Assembly (NCBI GenBank): GCA_944548615.1
Contig: OX155965.1
Coordinates: 25,162,946 to 25,226,945 of the forward strand
Length of the DNA: 64,000 nucleotides
DNA from: Micropterix aruncella
Lineage: Eukaryota; Arthropoda; Insecta; Lepidoptera; Micropterigidae
Direction: 5' to 3'
Shown here: positions 19,990 through 31,336 of the stretch, in pieces
Position numbering within the stretch: the stretch's first letter is position 1
Layout: every line of letters starts with the position of its first letter
The notes under the pieces: model-generated
What the model was told of the DNA's origin: nothing
Seen by the model: only the letters and a program-made list of their open reading frames with translations
Database searches by the model: none
Position numbers and translations under genes: made by a program

Positions 19990-20175
19990 CCATCAGGCCC
20001 ATTTTCAATTCGGTCGACCGAATCCAATAACAAGACACACACTTGCACACATTTTGCATGCATACATACATATAAACACGCCATAGTAGGGTTTGTTGTA
20101 AGAGGTTGTCGTATGACAATAAATCCGCCCATTTTGAAATTTCACAAGAGTGTAGAAACAAACAAAACAAACAAA
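19990..20175 (+). mobile_element. tRNA-derived SINE 3' part, plus
   Basis: TTTCAATTCGGTCGACCGAA, ACAAGACACACACTTGCAC, ATAGTAGGGTTTGTTGTAAG, AATAAATCCGCCCATTTTG and an AAACAAACAAA tail match the body and tail of the SINEs at 31.6 and 42.3 kb. Confidence 0.8.
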
Positions 20176-20718
20176 ATTGTCTTGTTGTTAAAGCGTCATT
20201 GATAGGTTCATATCTGTCGCAAAACATTAGCTTTTATGATGTTGTAACAAATACACCACGCATGTAGGTACGTGTGTTTAAATATGAAGCCCGTGCAGTT
20301 AAGTGTTAAAGATTGCTCACAGATTAGCTACTTGTGTACCCCATGGCGTAGAGTATATTTCGTTCGGCTCCGGGTCTAACTCCTTAGCATAGCAGTTTAG
20401 CAACATCGCGACGTCACCACATGTATGCTCCAAACTAACAACTATTAAGTAGCAAGCAAGAGCTCCATCCAGCTGAAAGTTTCCATGTAACCGGGGTCGA
20501 TTTGTCGGGCGCCAAGTGGAAAGCGGACGTTTTCACTAGCGTCTTCCGCAGGGTTGCAACACGGTACGAAAACGTTTAAACGAGATTCTGTTAAATTAAT
20601 GTTGTACCCTTTTCAGGCGCGACTTTTTGCATGCTTGATTCTCCCCAGGTTGTAGTTATTTTTAATAAATATTTTTAAAAAACATTAAATTTTATTATTC
20701 GTTTATATTTATCTCAAT
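20176..20718. other. Non-coding region
   Basis: Unique DNA. No coding frame or repeat recognised. Confidence 0.45.
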
Positions 20719-21198
20719 TTAACCCTCCGTGTACGGTGAGGTATAACACACCCCAGCAGTAAAACACTCGTAATAATTTTTAAACAATAAAGACGCGCCA
20801 GTTCGTTTTCTTAGTATCAGCAAATGCAACGTTGCCGTTCCTATCAGTGCAAATCGGTGCAAATCATCCAGTCCGGAGCATCAGCCTCAGAGCGCGCGAC
20901 ACGTGAGTAAAGCGACAGCCTTAGTGCGCTTGGGTATCACAGACCCCACCTTGTACGGCTTATTTCTAAAAACTTAATATATTATAAGTTGAAGAAAAAG
21001 TTGAGAAGTCTATTAAAATGTATCAATAAATTGTGTTTTACTTGAACCTATTCTTTATTAGTTATTACAATAAATTTCCTGTTAATAACTGTCATAAAGT
21101 ATTAGTTTGTTGATTTTATTTCATTTTATTTTCTGGGTATGACAAACCCCACCTAGTACGGAATGTGAGATTTAGTCAGCTAGTATACGGAGGGTTAA
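20719..21198. mobile_element. piggyBac-like MITE with TTAA target duplication
   Basis: TTAA at 20719-20722 and 21195-21198 flanks inverted ends CCCTCCGTGTAC (20723-20734) and GTATACGGAGGG (21183-21194), which match at 11 of 12 bases. TTAA duplication with a CCC-starting TIR is the piggyBac hallmark. Inside are two 28-bp direct repeats, TGGGTAT-ACA-ACCCCACCT-GTACGG, at about 20932 and 21135. No transposase is present. Confidence 0.85.
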
Positions 21199-21744
21199 AC
21201 ATTATTTATTTTTTGAAGTAGTACGACATGCCTGAGTTTCTAATAATTAATTATATGTTTTTAATGAATGTTATATTTTGAAACAACCTACAACATGAAG
21301 GAATAGTTTTCTCTTGTACGTTTCAATGACGCAACCATGACGCAACCCTGACGACCCGAACAATATCCGAAGTAAAAAGCAAAAAGATTTAAATTAGAGG
21401 GGCCTGACAAGCACAATTGGAGTAGAATGCCGCACATCAGTGGTGCTTGAGAGGCTCACTTTGGAGCGATAAGGGGTTAAATGCTCTGTTGGTATATGAT
21501 AAACTGAAAAGACAGTTCCGACCTGATCCGCTTTGTCACTTCACACGTGACATACGAAAGATGCAGAAAACTACTGTTGTCAAGTCAGAGGTGACTTACG
21601 GCCGAAAAGGGCTAATAGTTCAGGTACAAGTTTTAAAATATATCGATCGATGAGTTGCATCAATAAGAAAGTGTAGATACACACACAGCCATTCGTGAAT
21701 CAATTCTAATCTACTTTCGGCGGCGAGTTTCTAAACGTTCTAAC
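21199..21744. other. Non-coding region
   Basis: No motif-bearing frame. Adjacent TGACGCAACC repeats lie near 21328-21345. Confidence 0.45.
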
Positions 21745-22660
21745 AATGTTTATTTATTTAATTTATTTATTTTTATTTATTTTATTTTATTAATTTCATT
21801 ATACATGTCTTATCTAAGATTACATATGAAAAAAAAAAGACTTTCTATTTGAATAAAGCGACCAATTGATTCATCCTAATCCCATGCAACCCGAAGCTCG
21901 TCACACATCTAACTAGGCTTACGCCTGTGCCTAGACGTGCGATTTGAGACTTATTTAAGATGGCTGTCAGAAGTTTACTACAGATTAGAGATTAGATAAC
22001 AATCTATTTACAGCATATTAAAGATTAAATAAGGAAAATTATAATAACCTTATGATAGCAGCAATACTTAACATTTTTCATAGATAATATTTTGAACAAA
22101 TTAAACCACAATTGACAGTTCCTTCTCCGTTCCAGAACGTTCCAACTCCAAAAGCCATTTATTAACTGCAGTTTTAAAAAGATCGATGTTATCTAATATT
22201 TTATTACATTCAACTAAGTTTATTGTAAATTCGAGGTGCAATGTACCAAGCCTGGTTCTTAGCAAACGCCGTTCTTATCCGAGTTATCTTAAAATTTAAA
22301 CCTTTCCCAGCCCTCGTAGGTTTTATTTGCATGTTATGTCGGCATGTTATGTTCACATTTACCAAATTAAAACGGTTCACCTAGCCATCTATGATATTTC
22401 GCATAGAGTATACTTTATTGTAATAACAGCTTTCCACCGTTTCGAAAGGTTAGCTAAAACATTTCAACTCGTTTGTTTCTTTCAATAATGCTTCTTTATA
22501 GCCCTTATATTTACCTAATTCCAGTCTATTTATACTAATTAAGTGTTTTAGTAAACGAGTTCTTACTTCATTCTTTTTGGTTTTCTCTGTATTGTATTGT
22601 TTAGCATATTTTGTAATCCTTAGGTATATAGCAAATAATTTAAAACATCATTGCCTTTAC
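21745..22660 (-). mobile_element. 5'-truncated LINE, C-terminal RT remnant
   Basis: On the minus strand, near 22300-22210, the frame reads ITRIRTAFAKNQAWYIAPRI then YNKLS. This is the terminal pattern of Jockey/CR1-type RT proteins, where a conserved G/A-P-x-I/L-x-N/W-x-L block lies near the C-terminus. More coding-like scraps lie upstream (22600-22450). The element ends in (AAAT)n at 21790-21745 on the minus strand. Many stops are present. Confidence 0.55.
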
Positions 22661-23436
22661 TACTGTTATATATTATGGTTACATGTTATTTTTTGTTTGC
22701 TGTATTTTTTAAACAAAAATAAAATAAAATAAAATTTGTTGCACTTTACAAACACTTACAAATAGGCCACGAAACTGTAAATAAAACAAATAAAAATCCT
22801 CAGGAAGATCTGTCTGGTGGCGGAATTTGTATTTTATGGTAGTATATTAATGAGGCTTTAATAATAAAGAAGAATTAAAATGACAAGATGTGAAATACTT
22901 TTCATACCTCTGTTTGTACACACAACTTATATAGTTGTATTACTCACAAAACATGTTTTTAAATTCAGCTCTTAATCATAAACCCCCTATTTTCCATAGT
23001 AAATCTACATTTGTGGCAACCCTAGTCTTCGCGTTTATATATTCTCGGAAAGTAGTTTGTTCAGTGCAGGTGGTAAACGCCGCAAGTTTGCACGTGCCCC
23101 TGATTGCGACGAATTTTAACGCAATACAGAAAGTGAATATCTATCCCATTTTATTTTTCAAATGTGTTCTGCTCGCTATGAATTATGGACAAGCCATGTC
23201 ATTTTATTACTCAACGTTAGCGACTAATGTGTTCGTAGTTACCATGGAAATCAAAAATACAAACAGACCACGAGTATAAATTAAATATTTATACTCGTAT
23301 CATCATGGTATTGTACATGGAACCGCCTTACTGTTCACCTTAAGCCCCCTTGTCCACATGCGTTTTTTCGCCTAAAAACCTAATCTACGGTTAGAAAACC
23401 TACGGTTTATTAGCTATGTCGTCATGGTCGTCAGTG
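22661..23436. other. Non-coding region with (AAAAT)n at 22716-22737
   Basis: The AAAAT run may be the tail of another, unrecognised retroelement ending on the plus strand. The open frame at 22935-23279 has no recognisable domain. Confidence 0.4.
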
Positions 23437-23439
23437 TTT

Positions 23440-23532
23440 TATGGATCATTATGGAAGCTTGTCCACAGACACGGCGGCGGAGTTGTCCGTTTTTTCGCCA
23501 TGTCCGTCGACAAGCTTCCATAGTGATCCATA
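23440..23532. repeat. Inverted repeat, 23-bp arms
   Basis: TATGGATCATTATGGAAGC (from about 23440) is mirrored by GCTTCCATAGTGATCCATA (ending about 23532), with about 45 bp between arms. Confidence 0.75.
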
Positions 23533-23550
23533 CAACACAGAGGACTGTGT

Positions 23551-23880
23551 TAGGTTCACTCGGTGGAAGTTGGTGCTCGTGGCCTGCCAGCCAAATCTCT
23601 GTTTCACCTCTTCAAAGATCTTGGTCTCTCCAGGAAAATAATTAACTCCTTCCTAGAAAAAATATCTAAAAACGCGATTTCCGCATTTCAAATTCTATGG
23701 CTTCTAAGGGAGAGTGAATGGGTGGTAAGCTGGACGTTTATTATGTGGCAAAATAGTCGTTCCTAGACCTACCACAGCCGGTCGTTAGTCCGGAGTCCAG
23801 AAATGTAATAATAGTATGATGGGCCCGACTCCGGTCGGTGAATTCCATGGCAGCTCCATTTGTATTTACTTTTTAATTTA
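23551..23880 (+). mobile_element. RLE-type non-LTR 3' fragment, copy B
   Basis: Shares CTCGTGGCCTGCCAGC, TTCAAAGATCTTGGTCT, a GGAAAATAATTAACTCC block and the 3' block CCCGACTCCGGTCGGTGAAT with copies A and C. One frame encodes ARGLPAKSLFHLFKDLGLSR. 5'-truncated and frameshifted. Confidence 0.7.
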
Positions 23881-25033
23881 TTTAACTTAACAGCCATAAG
23901 TATAAGGCTGATGACCGATCTTCACATAATATATCATTATACAACATTTTTGACTTTATTTCAAATTGTTAAAACAATGATTAAAAAAATAAAAAACAAC
24001 AATTAATACCTGAGAATAAATGAGAATGCTAACCTTGTTGTGTTATTGATTGAGTTGATTTCGCAGCGTTGGCAAACAGATTAAAGTAAAAGTGAAATAT
24101 ATCGATAGGACAACGTTGGGCATCACTATCATTTTAAACTCCTAACCAAGACGATAAAGCTCACATTACGATTTTCATTGGATAGAAATGAATGACGACT
24201 GGCGATCAAGAACCGGAAGAATAAACGTCGGAAAGCAGTCAGCGATGGATAGACAATATCAGATATCGGGCTCAAAAATATTTATAAAATTGATGAATAC
24301 AGAAAAATACACACACACAGCGTACTGTCATATTAGTCGTAACTTCATGATCATAATTATAATCTTAATCATTTTTATTTTTCAAAAAAACTAGGTACCT
24401 ATCTACAACAATCATATAGTTAAATACCTAATCTGGTGAAATCGTCAAAAAATACTTATTAGTTAAATTTCAAAATGGAAAATAAACAACTAAACAGCCT
24501 GAAGCGTATAAAAAAACTACAAATATTGTAAAATAGCATTTCATGCCCTAAACTGTTTAAATCAAATATACAAATAATATTTAGACTACAAACGATTAAA
24601 CACAGCTGTAGAATTCATTCAACTTATAGAAAGCATGTGTGGATGCCAATCTTATTTTTATAAAGCTCTCCAATCTTGCTTCAAATGTTACACTAATTTA
24701 GCAAGGTAAAAGCTATATAGTCTGACAAATTATACATGATGTGTTTTGAATGAAGGACTTTCTTGTAGTCGGCGAATCAGTACGTCAAAAGAAATAACTT
24801 TTAGTATATAAATTAAAAAAAAAACTAAAAATATCTTTTTTTTACAAAAAAAAAACGCACCACAAAAATATATTTGTTTGACATGTAATAATTAACGAGA
24901 TTATCTTTGAGAACGTTATTCTAATCAACATTGATCAATTCTAGCTTTTCATGAAGGTTTTTATAGAGTTTGTTGAAATAACTGAAATAATATCGGTTTC
25001 ATTCAATTCATCAATGTGCACACAGTAAACAAC
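23881..25033. other. AT-rich non-coding region
   Basis: No reading frame with domain content. Homopolymer A/T runs are frequent. Confidence 0.5.
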
Positions 25034-25187
25034 CAAACTAGAATTGCAGGAAACGTTTAAATATCAAGAAAATATGCTAAATATTTGTCAAATAGGTATC
25101 TGAGCCACTTTGACTGACTCAGATACCTATTTGACAAATATTTGACAAAGTTTCTGATATTTAAACGTTTCCTGGAATTCTAGTTTG
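25034..25187. repeat. 154-bp hairpin with ~70-bp arms
   Basis: 25035-25104 pairs with 25118-25187 around a 13-base loop. The arms contain AAACGTTTAAATATCA / TGATATTTAAACGTTT and TTTGTCAAATAGGTATCTGA / TCAGATACCTATTTGACAAA. Mismatches are confined to a few bases and a small bulge. If transcribed it would form a long hairpin RNA. Confidence 0.9.
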
Positions 25188-25199
25188 ATCGTTTACAAA

Positions 25200-25770
25200 T
25201 AAATAGAGCACAAATAAATCAAATAAAATCAAATCATAATTATTTAAAAAAACCCCGTTTAGGGTGTAGAAAATACAGACATGAAATAAATAATACAAAT
25301 GTAACAATTAAATAAAATAACATAAATCCGTAAGTTAAAACTTACTCAAATTGTATAAACATTTAGACAATAAATATTGTTTCGTTCGTTTTCTAAACTC
25401 AACATAATTAATATCCTTTAAGTTTTTTGGCAGCTTGTTATAAAAAATTACGCTTCTATACATCGTTGTGCGTTGGAACTCTGAAGTAGCAGCCTACGAT
25501 GAATGGATATAATGTGACTTATTTCTTGTATCATGCGTGATTGCGTTAAACATGTTTGCTTTTTCTTATAAAATTCACATATACATACATGAACACAAAT
25601 AGCATATATCGTGGAAATACGTAGTTCTATAGAGAAAGGTTTGCACGATTCTCGGTGATTTCAACACCTAATGGCTCTCACTGCCCGTTATTGCAAAATA
25701 AATATATCATTTACATTGGCGGCATTGGCCCATAGAAGTATGCCATAGCGCAGGTGAGACTATATTGATG
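25200..25770 (-). mobile_element. 5'-truncated Jockey/CR1-type LINE fragment
   Basis: The minus strand gives YGILLWANAANVNDIFILQ near 25740, then in other frames ITHDTRNKSHYI near 25550, and near the 3' end VIFYNKLPKNLKDINYVEFR (25450-25390) closing with LYNLSKF stop at about 25345. An AT-rich 3' UTR follows. These are the thumb and C-terminal blocks of a Jockey/CR1-like ORF2. In-frame stops and frame changes show decay. Confidence 0.7.
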
Positions 25771-25961
25771 AATTGAATGAGACCGATATACACACGTACA
25801 CAGAACAGGCTGTTCTGTCCATACATCCAACTCTATTCAAGTTATTCAACCGATTGTATCGATTGTATTATAACGTTATATACCCAAAAAAAAGTCGATT
25901 TTATTCGTTGAACAATCGTCTTGGGTCGTGCCGTGCCCTGCACGACACTCACTTGTCAAGT

Positions 25962-26516
25962 TTAATATTTCCCTGCCAATGACGACTTCCTATTATATTC
26001 AATAAGGCGTGTAGATATGCTATCGCTAAAAGTAGCAGCCTTTGAAAATCGTGTCAGCTTTATTACCTTTATATTTGAGGTAAAAAAAATCAGGAAACAA
26101 CACTGGAGGCTGCGTACTTTTGAAGTGGTCTCGAGCAAATCACAAAGAGCATTTACAGGTTCAAAGAGTTGTTGCTGGGCGATGCCTGAGTAGTCAGGTT
26201 CTTGCAACCTTCTACTCACTGTCTGGCAGGCAGCCACATGTCGCATCTCATGATATAATAGTTTCTGTACTTGACATACAATAAGAGTGGGATGGTGCTT
26301 TGGCAGGCCTAAGTTATGTGAGTATCTCAGGACCAGGGTTTGATTTGTTTTGGTCAATACTTTGATTTGATCTGTGTGACTGTGTGCATGATGCCATGAT
26401 GTGTGCGTGATGACGACTGGGTCGATGACGGCTGAATATAGGACACGGCAGGTAACTCTACTTATCACAGTCTGTTCCGAAGATTGTAGGGTCTGAAGAC
26501 CCACGATATCGAACAC
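25962..26516 (-). pseudogene. Open frame with faint resemblance to a LINE RT thumb
   Basis: The 184-codon minus frame contains RVLYSAVIDPVVITHTSWHH, faintly like the Y(S/T)AV-x-P-x2-Y-x4-WH block of some I/Tad-type RT proteins. The rest has no recognisable motif and the codon use is unremarkable. It could be chance. No other evidence ties it to a family. Confidence 0.25.
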
Positions 26517-26604
26517 TTATATATTTTTCTATTCCATAATAGACCGATATTCATTATAATATTATACTGCTCGGCAAACCGGCAAACCTTTACTGCTCGG
26601 CAAA

Positions 26605-27346
26605 CCGATTACACATCAATGCTTCTAAGTGTGCAATTGTTAGTTTTACAAGGAATACCAAGTCGCTAAATTTTAGCTACAATTTAAATGGACTTCTCAT
26701 CCCGAGAAAATCTGTTATAAAGGACTTGGGTGTTATTCTAGACAGTAAATTGAATTTCATTTCACACATTGACACAATAACTGCCAAAGCTTACAGTATG
26801 CTGGGCTTTATTCTCAGACTAGCCAAGCAGTTTAATCATAATAGGTCCCTTATAATTTTATATTATGCTTATGTCCGCAGCCACCTCGAATACGCTTCGC
26901 AAATTTGGTCTCCTTGTTACAATATTCACATCAATAGGATCGAACGCATTCAAAACATGTTCCTAAAAAACTTAAATTATCGGTCTTATGTAACTTTTTC
27001 AGATTATAACGAAGCTGGTGACTATCATGGGCTTATACCATTAGAAATAAGAAGAGTTAGTTCAGATGTAATATTCCTATACAAGATATTAAATGGCTTT
27101 ATTGACTGTTCTGAATTGCTTCAACTTATAAAATTCCATGTACCCCCACGGCCTTCCCGCCAATTCAACTTATTTCATCTACCTCAAGTAAGCACAAACT
27201 ACGCCCAAAATAACTACATTTATCGAGTATCTCATTTCTGCAATACCAAGCTAAGCGAAATTGACCTGTTTAATACTACTGCGACTGCGCTCAAGACTCT
27301 TATTCCGGGTCTTCTGAAAGGCAATATTCAAGGACGAGTGAAATAA
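26605..27346 (+). pseudogene. Jockey-type reverse transcriptase, C-terminal part
   Basis: A continuous frame begins in the element's interior near 26605 (INASKCAIVSF), passes KDLGVILDSKLNF (RT motif E region), YAYVRSHLEYASQIWSP (thumb) and RIQNMFLKNL, and ends at 27346 with LLKGNIQGRVK. There are no internal stops over about 245 codons, so the fragment is fairly young. The catalytic fingers and palm (including the ADD motif) are absent, so it cannot be active. The first in-frame ATG (26726) is internal and not a genuine start. Confidence 0.85.
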
Positions 27347-27600
27347 TTATATTATATTTTTTCTTTTCCTCTTTCTTTTCTTTCTACAATATATACCACA
27401 AAATCCCTAATAATAAAATAATAAAATTATAACTTTAATTCCCCTCCACTTCCTCCTATCCCCTTCCTAGGCGACTGTATATTTTTACGATTTTTAAGTG
27501 GAAACTTTTAACTGGCATTGTAATCTATAAAAAAAAAAAGATTTTCTACTGTAATAGCTGTAAGTTTCCTTAATAATAATAAAATAAAAAATATATATTT
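26605..27600 (+). mobile_element. 5'-truncated Jockey-type LINE with 3' UTR and A-rich tail
   Basis: An open RT C-terminal region is followed by a ~200-bp 3' UTR and an AATAATAAAATAAAA tail. The UTR blocks GTGGAAACTTTTAACTGGC and AGCTGTAAGTTTCCTTAAT link it to the isolated 3' ends at 8.9, 41.0 and 54.6 kb. A small duplicated GCTCGGCAAACCG block lies just before the 5' truncation. Confidence 0.85.
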
Positions 27601-27744
27601 TTAAAATTTTGTTGATTATCTCTTCATGTCCGTTTAGGGGTTACCTTATAGAGGTATTTTTTCATAACTGGCAATATTCCAATAATTTGATCGATTTTCC
27701 ATTGTATGTTTAATAATATTTCTCTGTATACTATTTATTGGCTG
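27601..27744. other. Non-coding spacer
   Basis: AT-rich; nothing recognised. Confidence 0.4.
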
Positions 27745-27812
27745 CTTTAGTCGTATTGGCGGTTACGTCGGACACGAGAAAGGGCCACGTAAAGTTTTCC
27801 ATGATAGGACGT
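27745..27812 (-). pseudogene. Helitron/Pif1-type helicase motif VI scrap
   Basis: The minus strand encodes TSYHGKLYVALSRVRR. The HG-x-LYVA-SR signature is motif VI of Pif1-like helicases and sits at the C-terminus of Helitron replicases. No other helicase motif was found nearby in an open frame, so this is a small remnant. Confidence 0.5.
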
Positions 27813-28590
27813 TCACATTCGGCCGAATAGGAGAATATCGCTGTTAAAGTAATGAAAACATCCCATTCCTGTACAAAGAAGGTGTTTTCACATACTTTTT
27901 TGAAGACCACTCAGCGTGAAAGAAACATTCGCAATAAGCCGTTTTCCACCGTCGCATTGCTGTACAGGCTTTTAAAGAAAATAACTTCTCAACCAATGAT
28001 AATAGCTACATACGTTAAAGGACATACTCTATTAAATAATATGCTTTTAATGATGTCATAATGAATTATCGTAACACGTTTCATCATAGGAAAAAAAAAT
28101 AATTCACACCAAGTGACGAGTATCATAATTTGAGCCACACGGACTTTTTAAGCATGATTTGCACGTGTAAAGGCATGTCTTCTTTTTTTCTTTCGAAAAC
28201 CAGTGTCAATCCTCGATTCCTCGCACTCGACTCCAGTTCCTTGACTTTCCCCTTTAAAGTTCTTTATACATGCACGTTTTCAGAGGCATAACGTACGTGG
28301 GGCGTCCTCCACTTGAGTGAGGAGGGGACTTCGCATGTCAAAAGCGAATAACTAAGTTCGTTAAACCCGATCCGGGGATATTCCCTTTCCTAAGCGAAAA
28401 AAAAAGAAAATGGGCAGATGGGGGACTTTAGTCTGGGGGAGGAAAACAATATCATCGATTTGTTTTATAGTGGATAGATTGTAAAAGTGCTGATCTTTTA
28501 TCGGTACAGTTTCCAATAGTTTTTTATAGTAGTTTCTTTTATCGTATTTATAACCATTCCGTGCAGCTTGTGCCTGATTGCCTGCCTCTA
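27813..28590. other. Unclassified region
   Basis: It may contain more decayed Helitron sequence on the minus strand next to the motif VI scrap, but I could not confirm a frame. Confidence 0.35.
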
Positions 28591-28594
28591 TTTT

Positions 28595-29200
28595 CTAGGT
28601 TGGCCCAACTTACAGTTCAGCTCCCGTCCGGTAGCCCCCTCGAAGAGGGATTAACATGGAAAGGCCTCTGTGAACTCTGCCTGCGGCTGTAGGTCCAGTA
28701 GTGGGCAGTTGGGAACCTAGGTTTGATCTGGAAGAATAGGGGAGGGGGGGCACTTCGGCGGTTCTGGGGGATTCAGCGAATAGCCGGGGAAGTCTGGAAA
28801 CGTACGTTCCTAAGCAGCGAAAGTAGTTGTCCACCTGACATCATATATCCATAGAAACACCTGACATATATCATATATCCGCCGCCTGATCCCGTGTGAA
28901 ATTGACAGGCATAGGGCGCCACGGTCCGTGATAAATTCGAACTGAATTACCGCTCAGGTCAGGTAAAGGCCGCGCAAGCGACCCTAAATCTGTGACTAGG
29001 CTGTAGTATAGAGAAATCCGTCCAAATCTGGTAGTAAGGTAGCGAGGTTGGCACGCTGCTCCTCTTCCTAGTACCTAGTGGTAAGGCATTGGATTCTTAC
29101 GGGCTCGCCGGTGAGTTAGACAGTGGAAAGTTTTTGTCCGCTAAGTATTTAAAGTTCAAACCATGGTAGAACGACCCGATGCCTTTATAACTCCCTGGGG
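28595..29200 (+). mobile_element. CCCAACTCAC retroposon family, copy 1
   Basis: Collinear with copies at 34.8, 44.5 and 53.5 kb: TTGGCCCAACTTACAGTTCA, CCGGTAGCC, GGCCGCGCAAGCGACCC, then CTAGTGGTAAGGCATTGG and TTCTTACGGGCTCGCC. Diverged, and its 3' end is uncertain. No protein is encoded. Confidence 0.7.
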
Positions 29201-29470
29201 TTTTGGGTTCCCCCGTTGCGTTTGTCACCTCCAGTTTATCTTTTATCAGAAATACTACTTCCTAATTAATCCTATCTTTGTGCCGTGGCACAATGGTATG
29301 CCGTGAGTAAAAACCATGGCCATCTAAAATTGAAGAGTAGAGATTAATATAATGGTCCAAGAGACAAAAAATAAAAGTTTTGTTTTATTGTGGAAATCTG
29401 ATTCAGGCACCTGCTTGGAACAGATTTCCAAATAAAACAAATTTAAATGTCTCTTATATAAGCCTATCTC
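29201..29470. other. Non-coding spacer
   Basis: Nothing recognised. Confidence 0.4.
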
Positions 29471-29477
29471 CACTCAT

Positions 29478-29880
29478 TAATTCTGTGGCAATTAGGCAAA
29501 CCTACATAAGTCAGAAATACCATTTTTCTCAGGGGAGCATTTTGAAATTTATGACTAAAATTGGCACATGGAATAAAAGATGTGTGCTCTCGTAATTTTA
29601 AAATAATATGTATTAATAAAAATATAATTAACTTTGGCTACTATGACCACCTATCAATAGTTAAGAAAAAGTACATAAGTTACACATATGTAGTTTTGCT
29701 CACCTGAACAATATATAACTAGTGAGAAAGTAGGTGTTATAACTTCTTTTATATTGTGCTTCGAGTTATGTAGTTTTTCCCAATGAAAGAGTAAAAAAAA
29801 CGCTTTTAAATGGTCATTATAACTCATTTTGGTCAAAAAACGACGTATGTAGTTTTGCCTAATTGCCACAGAATTATTTA
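29478..29880. mobile_element. MITE with ~35-bp TIRs
   Basis: AATTCTGTGGCAATTAGGCA near 29480 is mirrored by TGCCTAATTGCCACAGAATT ending near 29876, and the complementarity continues to CTACATAAGTC / GACGTATGTAG. An internal TATGTAGTTTTGC motif recurs several times. ATT flanks both ends, possibly the target duplication. Confidence 0.75.
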
Positions 29881-30240
29881 GAGAGAGAGAGCGATATTGC
29901 GAATACTACGAGAATAACGACAGAAAGTGGTCGCGAAAGCTATATTTACAAGAGGATGGGTTCGTTCGTCGGCGTGGACGCAATTCCCAGCGGAATGAAC
30001 GACGCAAAATGTAACCACTGGTCGGCTAGTAGAAAAACAATAACAGCCTGGGTGAAGGAAGGAAGAGGGAGGGAGGAGGGGGGCGGGTGCTCCTCCCTGG
30101 GCAGGAAGAGCGGATGGGGCCGGAAGTGCCTGCAGCGGAGATGGCAGTCGCTGAAGAAAGTGCACTTCCGCCGCTGTCCTGGCGGCAGCGACGACAGAGA
30201 CGAAACTGCCGATTTTTCCCCAAGCTGACAAGAGAAAGAA
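29881..30240. other. GC-rich island, unassigned
   Basis: GC-rich DNA open in several frames on both strands but without third-position bias or motifs. It contains a purine-rich GGAAGGAAGAGGGAGGG tract. It could be a host regulatory region or untranslated exon. Confidence 0.3.
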
Positions 30241-30379
30241 TTGAAAGTAACTGAGTCACTGTCACCACCAAGCTGTTAATGTGTAAAGAGTGCTTAGTAT
30301 GTCGGGTTACTTATTAGCCACGAAAAGAGAACGAGCAAAAAAGGCTGGCGGATATCTCATATAAGCCTGGGCCAAAATA

Positions 30380-31156
30380 AAGATACTCGTATATGTACAA
30401 GAATAAGTGCAGATATATGTACATTGAAAGGATGAGTGGACACAAATTTGATGAGTCTATAAGGAACGTACATGATAAAGGCCAATTCAAAAAACGATGT
30501 CACAGGTGGCTCATGAATGAAGGTCGGCATGTTAGCCACCAAATTTTTGACCCTATTATGTATATTTGTTTAATTTATTATTATTGTATTTTTTACCGCT
30601 GTTGGTGGATCTTTATTATTTATATTAATTTTTAATTCGATTACATTCAAAATTATATTATAACTAGTAATATGTACATTTTATGTATAATTGACTATTT
30701 CAATTTGATAATCCTTTGACCATTTCAATTTGATTTTTTGACTATTTATTATAATTCCTTTTTGCATCCATAATTATTTCAATTTGATTATTTCACTATT
30801 CATTTCAATTCCTATTTATTATTTACCTTTTTCGTGTTATTGAAATTAATTTTATTGTGTTTGTGATAGGTATTTTACAAATATAATTTGCAGACTGACA
30901 GACTGACAGACGCATTGACATATCAATGAAATAGTTGTTAGAAAATGATTAATTTCAACATACATTGTTTATTGCCTAAGTTAAGTCCTAATATTATTAG
31001 ATGCTATTTTTTAATTTTGTTCTCTTTTAACATATGTAGTTTAAAGTATGCACAAGCCACTATTTTCTTGGTACGCCTCTAATGATAATATGTAATGTAC
31101 AGTAGTTTTAAAAAATACACATTTCTTTAAATAAATAAATAAAATAAAATAAATTG
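30380..31156 (+). mobile_element. LINE 3' end with (AAAT)n tail
   Basis: A short coding remnant (NVHDKGQFKKRCHRWLMNEG near 30465-30525, the style of an RT C-terminus) is followed by a ~600-bp AT-rich 3' region and an AAATAAATAAAT/AAAAT tail at about 31124-31155. An ACTGACAGACTGACAGACG repeat lies near 30895. Confidence 0.55.
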
Positions 31157-31336
31157 AGTCAGTTACAGGCGATGGTGCTGGTGCCGAGAAATGACACACT
31201 GTTTACATAAAGTCAAACAGCCGTAGTTATTTCTATACGTTATTACAGTCATTGAGAAAGGAGGGGGGGGGGGGGGGAGGAGGCGTATTTTCGCTAGTTA
31301 AAATTTTCGAAATGACGCGACGTCACCCTACAATAC
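31157..31336. other. Spacer with poly-G run
   Basis: A run of about 15 G lies near 31263-31277. Otherwise nothing recognised. Confidence 0.5.

Noticed and set aside
22935..23279. 114-codon plus-strand open frame
   Set aside because: No recognisable domain or codon bias and no partner exon.
29863..30231. Overlapping frames of 117-121 codons in GC-rich DNA
   Set aside because: Open on both strands simply because the DNA is GC-rich; no third-position bias.
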